This document shows positions 57,897 through 64,000 of a stretch of DNA of 64,000 bases, one piece after another (position 1 is the first letter of the stretch; each line of letters begins with the position of its first letter). The translations under genes and the position numbers were made by a program. Origin of the DNA: Hymenobacter negativus (GTDB lineage: Bacteria; Bacteroidota; Bacteroidia; Cytophagales; Hymenobacteraceae); the NCBI RefSeq assembly GCF_016056375.1, contig NZ_JAEDAE010000007.1:186001-250000 (forward strand), written 5' to 3'. The notes under the pieces were generated by a model. The model was not told the origin of the DNA. It was given only the letters and a program-made list of their open reading frames with translations, and ran no database searches.

Positions 57897-59081
57897 ATGG
57901 AAAACGTAATCAACACCCTCTATATTCAGAACTTTAAGTCGATTCGGAGTGCTGTGCTGCACCCGCGGCGGGTCAATCTCATCATCGGGCAGCCCAATGT
58001 GGGTAAGTCGACGGTGCTCGAGGCCATGAGCCTGCTGGGGAGCTTTCCATTTGAACAGAAGAAGCGTTTTATGCGCAGCTTTATCCGATATGAGAAGCCG
58101 GCGCAGCTGTTTCACGACAGCCTAATGACCGCGCCTATCCGGGTGGAAACGGACCGCGACGTGTGCCTGCTGGGCCGCGTGGGCGAAGGCGACGCCAAGC
58201 GTTTTCAGTACGGAGCGTTCAGCCAAACGGCTTACCTGCTGCTGCGGGCCCAACTGGGCCTGCCGCTGCTGGAAGGCCGGAGCCGCACCCGAAGCAACGA
58301 CGATGCGCTGTTATTATCGCGCCTGCACAGCCACCTGGCCAATGCCGCCACGCTGCCCGAGCCCGGCTTTATCTACACCGAGTTTGACCGCGACGGGGTG
58401 CCCGACCGGCCGGGCGCGGGCGGGCACTACCTGGCGTCGCGGCCGGCCTGGCAGCCCCGGGCCGTGAAATCCTACCGTTTCAAGCGTAACACCCACCTCG
58501 ACCGCCGCTATGCTGATACCAGCCTGCGCCCACCCCACGGCAACAACCTGGTGCAGGTGCTGGAAGCCAGCGCCGACCTGCGCCACGAATTTGCCGCCCT
58601 CTTTGCCGACCATAACCTGCGCCTGCGCGTGCGCCCCGACGCCAACCGCTTCGAGGTGATGAAAGAGTTGGACGGCCTGAGCTTTGCCTACCCTTACTCG
58701 AGCAGCGGCGATACGTTGCAGCGTTACGGCTTCCACCTGGCGGCCATGGAATCGAACCGAAACACCGTGATTTTATTAGAAGAGCCCGAAGCCCATTCCT
58801 ATCCGCTGTACGTGACGCAGCTGGCCGAACGCATCGCCACCCAGCAAACTAATCAGTATTTCGTGACCACGCACAGTCCGGTTTTCTTTGATGCAGTGCT
58901 GGAAAACATGGTGCCCTACGAGAATCGGGTAACGGAGCTGGCCGTGTTTGTGGTGCATTACAAGGACTTCCATACCAAAATCCGACAGCTGTCGGACGAG
59001 GAAATACGAGGCATGCGCCGCAACAGCCTCGACGTGTTCAATAACCTGCACCTGCTGGCGCAGGCGCCGCGCAAGGTGTAG
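57897..59081 (+). CDS. AAA-family (OLD/RecF-like) ATPase, no partner seen
   Basis: A 394 aa ABC/SMC-type ATPase. It starts MENVINTLYIQNFKSIRSAV (57897), with Walker A IGQPNVGKSTVLEAMSLLG at about 29-48, the signature-like SSSGDTLQRYGFHLAAM, Walker B VILLEEPEAHSYP and the His-switch motif FVTTHSPVFFDAV. No TOPRIM nuclease domain and no neighbouring effector gene are visible. Proteins of this AAA_15/AAA_21 type occur both as housekeeping genes and in phage-defence modules. Low-GC upstream DNA and a repeat downstream hint at mobility; function unknown. Confidence 0.8.
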   Translation: MENVINTLYIQNFKSIRSAVLHPRRVNLIIGQPNVGKSTVLEAMSLLGSFPFEQKKRFMRSFIRYEKPAQLFHDSLMTAPIRVETDRDVCLLGRVGEGDAKRFQYGAFSQTAYLLLRAQLGLPLLEGRSRTRSNDDALLLSRLHSHLANAATLPEPGFIYTEFDRDGVPDRPGAGGHYLASRPAWQPRAVKSYRFKRNTHLDRRYADTSLRPPHGNNLVQVLEASADLRHEFAALFADHNLRLRVRPDANRFEVMKELDGLSFAYPYSSSGDTLQRYGFHLAAMESNRNTVILLEEPEAHSYPLYVTQLAERIATQQTNQYFVTTHSPVFFDAVLENMVPYENRVTELAVFVVHYKDFHTKIRQLSDEEIRGMRRNSLDVFNNLHLLAQAPRKV

Positions 59082-59106
59082 AAAAACCGTTGAGGCGGGG
59101 GAGGGT

Positions 59107-59184
59107 TGTCCTTCCGACGCAGGAGGAATCCGATTGAATCCATTGGAACGGCTTTTCTCAGATTCCTCCTGCGTCGGAATGACA
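59107..59184. repeat. Palindromic repeat element, 27-bp arms
   Basis: 59107-59133 is the reverse complement of 59158-59184 with two mismatches, loop 24 nt. The arm reads TGTC.TTCCGACGCAGGAGG then AATC, a variant of the GTCATnCnGA..GCAG..GA core in the elements at 28455, 29541 and 52833. Confidence 0.85.
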
Positions 59185-59245
59185 GTTTATGAGGAGTTGG
59201 CCAAGGCAGCTCGGGGCAGCTCTCGGCCAACTCCCCGGCAAACCG

Positions 59246-59253
59246 TAGCTTTG
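59246..59253 (+). promoter_or_regulatory. Candidate -7 box of the ALDH gene
   Basis: TAGCTTTG is an exact TAnnTTTG match 30 nt before the ATG at 59284; no clear -33 TTG. Confidence 0.45.
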
Positions 59254-59283
59254 CCGCCGCAACATCCCACCCCCAACCACCCC

Positions 59284-60888
59284 ATGAAGCAGGCCCTCGA
59301 AGAAGCGACCGCTGCCGACGTTACTGTTGAGCACCCCCACCACGACCCTCACGGCATTCAGGACGTGCTGCGCCAGCTGGGCGTGCAGGCCGATAACGCC
59401 GCCTATAGCACCGGCCGCACCTGGGGCGGTGCCCAGAATGCCGACCGCCGCGTCATCAACGCGCCCGCCGATGGCCGCCGCATTGCCAGCGTGGCCTTTG
59501 CCACCGCCGATGACTACGAAACCGTAGTAAAGGCCGCACAGGAAGCCTTCAAGTCCTGGCGCTTGGTGCCGGCTCCCAAGCGCGGCGAAATTGTGCGTCA
59601 GATTGGCAACAAGCTGCGTGAGTTCAAGGAGCCACTGGGCAAGCTGGTGAGCGCCGAAATGGGCAAAATTCTCCAGGAGGGCCTGGGCGAAGTGCAGGAA
59701 ATGATTGATATCTGCGACTTTGCGGTGGGCTTGAGCCGGCAGCTGCACGGTTTCACCATGCACTCGGAGCGCCCCGCGCACCGCATGTACGACCAGTACC
59801 AGCCGCTCGGCATCGTGGGCATCATTTCGGCCTTCAACTTCCCGGTGGCCGTGTGGAGCTGGAACGCCATGCTGGCCGCCGTGTGCGGCGACGTGAGCAT
59901 CTGGAAACCTTCGGAGAAAACGCCCCTCACGGCCGTGGCCGTGCAGCATATCATCAAAGACGTGCTGGCTGAAAATGACATTGCCGAAGGCGTGTTCAGC
60001 GTGATTATCGGCGATGCCAGCATTGGTGCGGCAATGGCGGCCGATAAGCGTATTCCGTTGGTGTCGGCCACGGGTAGCACCCGTATGGGCCGCAAGGTGG
60101 GCGAGGTAGTAGGCGCCCGCCTGGGCCGCGCCCTGCTGGAACTGGGCGGCAACAACGCCATTATCGTGACCAAAAACGCCGACCTTAAAATTGCCATCCC
60201 GGCCATTGTGTTTGGGGCAGTGGGCACGGCCGGACAGCGCTGCACCAGCACGCGCCGCGTGATTATTGAGGACAGCGTATTTGAAGAGGTGAAAAACCGC
60301 CTGCTGGCCATCTATCCCAACCTGCCCATCGGCCACCCGCTGCAAACGGGCACGCTGGTCGGCCCGTTGATTGACGCCGACGCGGTGAAGATGTTCGAGC
60401 AAGCATTGGTGGCCGTGCAGGCCGAAGGCGGCAAGCTGCTGACCGGCGGCGAGGTGCTAGCCCGCCCCGAGCTGAACGGCGGCCACTACGTGACCCCGGC
60501 CCTGGTGGAAGTGGAAAACCACTACCACACGGTGCAGGAAGAAACCTTCGCACCCATCCTCTACCTCATCAAGTACAGCGGCGACGTGGAAACGGCTATC
60601 GAGCTGCAAAACGACGTGCGCCAGGGCTTGTCGTCGTCCATCTTCACGCTGAACATGCGCGAGGCGGAGGCTTTCCTGGCCGCCAGCGGCTCAGACTGCG
60701 GCATCGCCAACGTGAACATCGGCACGAGCGGGGCCGAAATCGGCGGCGCGTTTGGTGGCGAGAAGGAAACCGGCGGCGGCCGCGAATCCGGCTCCGACGC
60801 CTGGAAGGTGTACATGCGCCGCCAGACGAATACCATCAACTACTCGACGGAATTGCCGTTGGCGCAGGGCATTAAGTTCGACGTGTAG
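59284..60888 (+). CDS. ALDH7-type aldehyde dehydrogenase (alpha-aminoadipic semialdehyde class)
   Basis: A 534 aa NAD-dependent dehydrogenase. It starts MKQALEEATAADVTVEH (59284); the open frame before it crosses the palindrome and the ATPase gene end. The general-base Glu is in LLELGGNNAI (about 286) and the catalytic Cys in GTAGQRCTSTRR (about 320). The order of blocks (LGIVGIISAFNFPVAVWSWN, SIWKPSEKTPLTA, SATGSTRMGRKVG) fits antiquitin/AmaB, which oxidises piperideine-6-carboxylate in lysine breakdown. No other lysine-catabolic gene is near. Confidence 0.92.
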   Translation: MKQALEEATAADVTVEHPHHDPHGIQDVLRQLGVQADNAAYSTGRTWGGAQNADRRVINAPADGRRIASVAFATADDYETVVKAAQEAFKSWRLVPAPKRGEIVRQIGNKLREFKEPLGKLVSAEMGKILQEGLGEVQEMIDICDFAVGLSRQLHGFTMHSERPAHRMYDQYQPLGIVGIISAFNFPVAVWSWNAMLAAVCGDVSIWKPSEKTPLTAVAVQHIIKDVLAENDIAEGVFSVIIGDASIGAAMAADKRIPLVSATGSTRMGRKVGEVVGARLGRALLELGGNNAIIVTKNADLKIAIPAIVFGAVGTAGQRCTSTRRVIIEDSVFEEVKNRLLAIYPNLPIGHPLQTGTLVGPLIDADAVKMFEQALVAVQAEGGKLLTGGEVLARPELNGGHYVTPALVEVENHYHTVQEETFAPILYLIKYSGDVETAIELQNDVRQGLSSSIFTLNMREAEAFLAASGSDCGIANVNIGTSGAEIGGAFGGEKETGGGRESGSDAWKVYMRRQTNTINYSTELPLAQGIKFDV

Positions 60889-60914
60889 CACACGCTTTGG
60901 CTTGCGCCGCAAAA

Positions 60915-60955
60915 GCAAAAAGGCCCCGCTGATGGATTCGGCGGGGCCTTTTTGC
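60915..60955. terminator. Terminator between ALDH and the lipoprotein gene
   Basis: GCAAAAAGGCCCCGC (60915-60929) pairs with GCGGGGCCTTTTTGC (60941-60955), loop 11 nt; A/T runs on both sides suit the convergent genes. Confidence 0.9.
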
Positions 60956-60971
60956 GTCTGGGCGTAGCTGG

Positions 60972-61520
60972 TTATTGCGGGGTATAGCGCACGTCGCCGT
61001 GGCCTTTGTAAACGAGGCCATTGGCATCGTAGACGACATAGTAGATGCGGTACAGCTCGTTCGGGCTCAAGCCTAATGATGGGTAATCAAAGCGGTGGTA
61101 AATAGCATAGGTAGTAAATGGGCCTAACCGTTCTATCACCTGATATTTACGGTTGACAAGAACTGCCTGTATATTATAGAGCTTGGGCACTGTGCCATTG
61201 GTCCCACGTTGAGTTTGCAATTCCCAAACAGCCTGGCCTTCCACCGAGGGGTTAGGATAGGCAGTGGTGTAGGAGATGATGCCAGGCTGTTGCGTACCGT
61301 TGAAGTCAAAACTCAAATCCGGAAAGAGGCCGCGTTCCTGCTTGTTCCACTCGCCGTCCGAAGTCCAGTCGGTGGGGTCGTTGGGGCCGGCCGGCAAGTT
61401 CTGGCCGGTGCGGTAGGTGATGCCTTCACCCTCTCCGAAATCAACAATAGGATTGGAGTCGGACTTGCTGCAGCCCATGAGGGTGGCGAGCAATAAAATG
61501 GGTAAGAAACGCTGACGCAT
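60972..61520 (-). CDS. Lipoprotein of unknown function
   Basis: A 182 aa protein starting MRQRFLPILLLATLMGCSKSDSN (61520), with a lipobox LMGC (lipid Cys 17) and, after the Cys, KSDSN. The rest is beta-rich with aromatic residues (IISYTTAYPNPSVEGQAVWEL; YRIYYVVYDANGLVYKGHGDVRY). The YPNP in the middle is not a T9SS tail, since it is not C-terminal. No family recognised. A TACCTTTG box lies upstream (61548-61555). Confidence 0.72.
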   Translation of the reverse strand: MRQRFLPILLLATLMGCSKSDSNPIVDFGEGEGITYRTGQNLPAGPNDPTDWTSDGEWNKQERGLFPDLSFDFNGTQQPGIISYTTAYPNPSVEGQAVWELQTQRGTNGTVPKLYNIQAVLVNRKYQVIERLGPFTTYAIYHRFDYPSLGLSPNELYRIYYVVYDANGLVYKGHGDVRYTPQ

Positions 61521-61547
61521 GGAAAGGGATTGGTGATGCGAAAGCGT

Positions 61548-61555
61548 CAAAGGTA
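61548..61555 (-). promoter_or_regulatory. -7 box of the lipoprotein gene
   Basis: TACCTTTG on the minus strand, an exact TAnnTTTG match 27 nt from the start at 61520. Confidence 0.5.
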
Positions 61556-61577
61556 AAAATGGAAACGAAACCCGATT

Positions 61578-63098
61578 CTACAGCAGCTTACGCAGCGCCC
61601 ACAGGCTCCAGACGATGACCATCAGGCCCACGCCCACAAACATCCAGCGGGTGGGCAGGCGGCCGGCCAGCCGGGCGGCAATGGGTGCGGCGGCCACCCC
61701 GCCCACGATGAGGCCCAGCACAATCTGCCAGTGCGAGATGCCCAAGATGGTGAAAAACGTGAAGGCGCTGGCAAAAGTCACGAAGAATTCCACCAGACTC
61801 ACCGTGCCGATGACGTAGCGCGGCGTGCGGCCGTTCGTAATCAGCGTGCTGGTCACCAGCGGGCCCCAGCCGCCGCCGCCGAAGGAATCGAGGAAGCCGC
61901 CCGCCCCGGCCAGCCAGCCGGCATTCTTCACCTTCTTGCGCTTCTTCGCCGCTTTCTGGAAGGCTTTGGTGATGATGCGCAGGCCCAAAAACAGCAGGTA
62001 CACGGCCAGAATGGGCTTGACGTAGCCAGCGTAGGTTTCGCCGAAGTGCGACAGCAGCAGCGCGCCGCTGACGGACCCGGCAATGCCCGGCAGCAGTAGC
62101 ACGCGGAACAGGCGCTTGTTCACGTTGCCGAAGCGGTAGTGATTGTAACCCGACGCACCGCTGGCAAACACCTCGGCCGTGTGGATGCTGGCACTCACCG
62201 ACACCGGGCTCAGCCCCAACGACATCAGGCTGATGGCCGACACCACGCCGTAGCCCATGCCCAGCATGCCGTCTACCATCTGGGCCAGGAAACCCACGGC
62301 CACAAACGTGTAGAACGTGCCCGACGAGCGCACCAGCTGCCACGCCTGCGCCGGGGTGAAGTAGTAGGAGAGGATGTTGATGAAAATGAACACCGCGAAG
62401 GTGATAAGCGCGCCCGTGGCCACGCGCCGCCAGTAGGCGGTGGCGGGCGTTTCGTAGGCGGGGCCGTGGGCCAGCTCGGCGGTCACGGCGTTCAGCGACT
62501 TCACTTTTTCGGCGAAGTCCCCCTTTAGCCGGCTGCGGATGATGGTCATCTGGCCCAGCACCGAGGCCAGCTCGGCGGGCAGCACTTCGGCCAGCACTTC
62601 GCGCAGGCGCTTGCCCACGGTGGGCGACTTGCCGTTGGTGGAAATGGCAATTTTCAAATCGCCCTTTTGCAGCACCGAGGAGAGGTAAAAATCGCAGAGC
62701 TCCGGTGTGTCGGCCACGTTGGTGAGGAGCTGGCGGGCCGCGGCCGCCGCGCCGATGTAGCGGTGCAGCGCCACATCGTCGGTGGCCAGGAACAAGAGGT
62801 CTTTGTCGTCGAGGTCGCGGTCTTGGTAGGGGCGCTGGTGCAACTGCACTTTGGGGTGGCGGGCGGCCAGCTCACGCAACTCGGGCAGGATGTGTGGCGC
62901 AACTACGGTCACGGCCGTGGCGGGGCTATTGCGCAGAATGGCCCCCAGTTTTTCCAGTCCCACGTTGCCGCCGCCCACCAGCAGCACGCGCAGGTTTTCC
63001 AGCTTCAGGAAGATGGGAAACAGGTTGTTGGCCGGTGGGGCAGTATCCGGCGGCGTTGCCACCGCCGGGCCGGTTTGGTTCGGGAAATTGGAATCCAT
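61578..63098 (-). CDS. Precorrin-2 dehydrogenase (CysG N-part) fused to TauE/SafE transporter
   Basis: A 506 aa fusion. Residues about 25-215 are the Met8/CysG-N-type NAD-dependent precorrin-2 dehydrogenase / siroheme ferrochelatase: NLRVLLVGGGNVGLEKLGAIL, DDKDLLFLATDDVALHRYI and KIAISTNGKSPTVGKRLREVL. Residues about 225-506 are a TauE/SafE (TSUP) anion-transporter domain with about eight transmembrane segments (FVAVGFLAQMVDGMLGMGYG, GFLDSFGGGGWGPLVTSTLI). Siroheme is the cofactor of the sulfite/nitrite reductase encoded 19 nt upstream (63118-64000, same strand). The fusion therefore joins cofactor synthesis to sulfur-anion transport. Start MDSNFPNQTGPAVA at 63098. Confidence 0.92.
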   Translation of the reverse strand: MDSNFPNQTGPAVATPPDTAPPANNLFPIFLKLENLRVLLVGGGNVGLEKLGAILRNSPATAVTVVAPHILPELRELAARHPKVQLHQRPYQDRDLDDKDLLFLATDDVALHRYIGAAAAARQLLTNVADTPELCDFYLSSVLQKGDLKIAISTNGKSPTVGKRLREVLAEVLPAELASVLGQMTIIRSRLKGDFAEKVKSLNAVTAELAHGPAYETPATAYWRRVATGALITFAVFIFINILSYYFTPAQAWQLVRSSGTFYTFVAVGFLAQMVDGMLGMGYGVVSAISLMSLGLSPVSVSASIHTAEVFASGASGYNHYRFGNVNKRLFRVLLLPGIAGSVSGALLLSHFGETYAGYVKPILAVYLLFLGLRIITKAFQKAAKKRKKVKNAGWLAGAGGFLDSFGGGGWGPLVTSTLITNGRTPRYVIGTVSLVEFFVTFASAFTFFTILGISHWQIVLGLIVGGVAAAPIAARLAGRLPTRWMFVGVGLMVIVWSLWALRKLL

Positions 63099-63117
63099 AG
63101 CTCAGAAAGATAGAGAA

Positions 63118-64000
63118 TTAAGCGTGAAAATCCAGCCCGTGCCGGGTAGCTTTCACAACATCGGTCCGCACCACAAAGTCGCCGAAGCCCTCGTTGGTTT
63201 GGCGTTTGGTAGCGTAGGCGGCCAGCAGGGGCGCGAGTTCGCGCAGGATGCCGTCTTCGTCCAGCATCTCGCGGTAGAGCTTGTTGAGGCGCTCGCCGGC
63301 GTGGTTGGCCCCGAGGTAGAGGTTGTAGCGGCCGGGGGCTTTGCCCACCAGCCCGATTTCGCCCAGATAGGGCCGGGCGCAGCCGTTGGGGCAGCCCGTC
63401 ATCCGAATTAGAATACCGGCATCGGCCAGCCTGTGGGCGCGGATAACGGCGTCGAGCTTATCGAGCAGCTGGGGCAAATACCGCTCGGCTTCGGCAAAAG
63501 CCTGCGAGCAGGTGGGCAGGGCCACGCAGGCCAGGGCGTTGCGGCGCAGGGCGGTGAGCTGCTCGGCTTTGGGGGCTGCACCGTGGGCTTCGAGAATGGC
63601 CTGCACGCGGGTGCGGTGGGCGGGCTCGATGTTGACCAGCATCAGGTTCTGGTTGCCGGTGAGGCGGAACTCGCCGGTGTGGAAGGCGCTGATTTCGCGC
63701 AGGGCCGACTTGAGGCGGTAGCCGGGGCGGTCGAGCACGCGGCCGCCTTCCACGAATAGGACGAGATGCGAAGGGCCATCAGCAGAGCCGGTCCAGCCGA
63801 AGGCATCGCTGGAGCTGTGGAACTGGTAGGGGCGGGGCTCGGCCAGCGCGTAGCCCAGGCGCTGGTGCAGCTCGGCCACGAAGGCGGGCAGGCCGGCGTG
63901 GTCGACGGTGTACTTGAGGCGCGAGAGCTTGCGGTTTTCGCGGTTGCCCCAGTCGCGCTGAATGGTCACTATTTTCTCACACACGTCCACCACCTTTTCG
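63118..64000 (-). CDS. cysI: Sulfite (or nitrite) reductase hemoprotein, C-terminal part, truncated by window end
   Basis: The C-terminal 294 residues of a siroheme/4Fe-4S reductase. The frame is open past base 64000 (EKVVDVCEKIVTIQRDWGNR continues leftward), so the GTG at 63993 is not the start. The cluster cysteines are in ACVALPTCSQAFAE (C-x5-C) and TGCPNGCARP (C-x3-C), the second also holding the siroheme ligand. HTGEFRLTGNQNLMLVNI and GYRLKSALREI fit CysI/Sir more than NirA. It reduces sulfite to sulfide for cysteine synthesis. The siroheme-synthase/TauE fusion follows. Confidence 0.9.
   Translation of the reverse strand, partial: EKVVDVCEKIVTIQRDWGNRENRKLSRLKYTVDHAGLPAFVAELHQRLGYALAEPRPYQFHSSSDAFGWTGSADGPSHLVLFVEGGRVLDRPGYRLKSALREISAFHTGEFRLTGNQNLMLVNIEPAHRTRVQAILEAHGAAPKAEQLTALRRNALACVALPTCSQAFAEAERYLPQLLDKLDAVIRAHRLADAGILIRMTGCPNGCARPYLGEIGLVGKAPGRYNLYLGANHAGERLNKLYREMLDEDGILRELAPLLAAYATKRQTNEGFGDFVVRTDVVKATRHGLDFHA

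Noticed and set aside
58948..59283. N-terminal extension of the aldehyde dehydrogenase frame to 58948
   Set aside because: It runs through the end of the ATPase gene and the palindromic element; the conserved enzyme begins at 59284.
60972..61520. YPNP motif in the lipoprotein considered as a T9SS sorting domain
   Set aside because: The motif is in the middle of the protein and the C-terminus lacks the usual GxYxxxL and basic ending; a lipobox gives another export route.

Overview
The window looks like chromosomal DNA from a pigmented, soil/water-type Bacteroidota of the Hymenobacter/Cytophagales kind. The grounds are: high GC for the phylum; several secreted proteins ending in type IX secretion (T9SS) type A sorting domains; a SecA of over 1100 residues; an RpoA starting [13 protein letters not shown]; almost no Shine-Dalgarno sites; and TAnnTTTG boxes upstream of many start codons. 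The genus is inferred; the phylum is well supported.

Layout. 1-4431: the end of the spc/alpha ribosomal operon (map partial, infA, rpmJ, rpsM, rpsK, rpsD, rpoA, rplQ). 4665-6326: eno and a DivIC/FtsB-like division gene. 6437-10807: a very large T9SS adhesin-like protein made of CUB-like and CARDB domains, eight of them in an indel-free 360-bp array. 10900-14669: a small secreted unknown, anmK and an HscA/DnaK chaperone carrying a repeat-derived insert. 14992-22606: a same-strand block of DUF4331 surface protein, TPR protein, HupE-like membrane protein, a small Cys-rich secreted protein and a TonB-dependent receptor. This is the most interesting candidate system; I infer metal or metal-chelate acquisition. 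22701-25088: secreted GH13 alpha-amylase. 25414-27296: two tandem YkuD-type L,D-transpeptidase-like proteins. 27374-35662: housekeeping genes (Ldh-type dehydrogenase, Ppx/GppA, an RlmI-like methyltransferase, DinB, a PBP2-like transpeptidase, dapF, ohr/ohrR, a GNAT). 35840-41959: glycosyltransferase, glf, secA. 42093-51469: three consecutive T9SS proteins with SBBP-like repeats, interrupted by a pseudogene remnant. 51592-57576: deoC, a SPOR lipoprotein, an M20 hydrolase, a DUF2490 protein, Hsp20 and a DegP/HtrA protease. 57897-64000: an orphan AAA ATPase in a low-GC pocket, an ALDH7-type dehydrogenase, a lipoprotein, a siroheme-synthase/TauE fusion and the C-terminal part of a CysI-type sulfite reductase.

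The intergenic spaces hold a family of 25-38 bp-armed palindromes, four of which share variants of one core (GAGCGCAGCGAAG-like). They look like a MITE/REPIN-type repeat family. A different heptad-repeat palindrome lies in frame inside the Hsp70 gene. No tRNA, rRNA, CRISPR array, prophage or intact insertion sequence was recognised. Most of the long antisense reading frames are shadows caused by GC-rich codon use.
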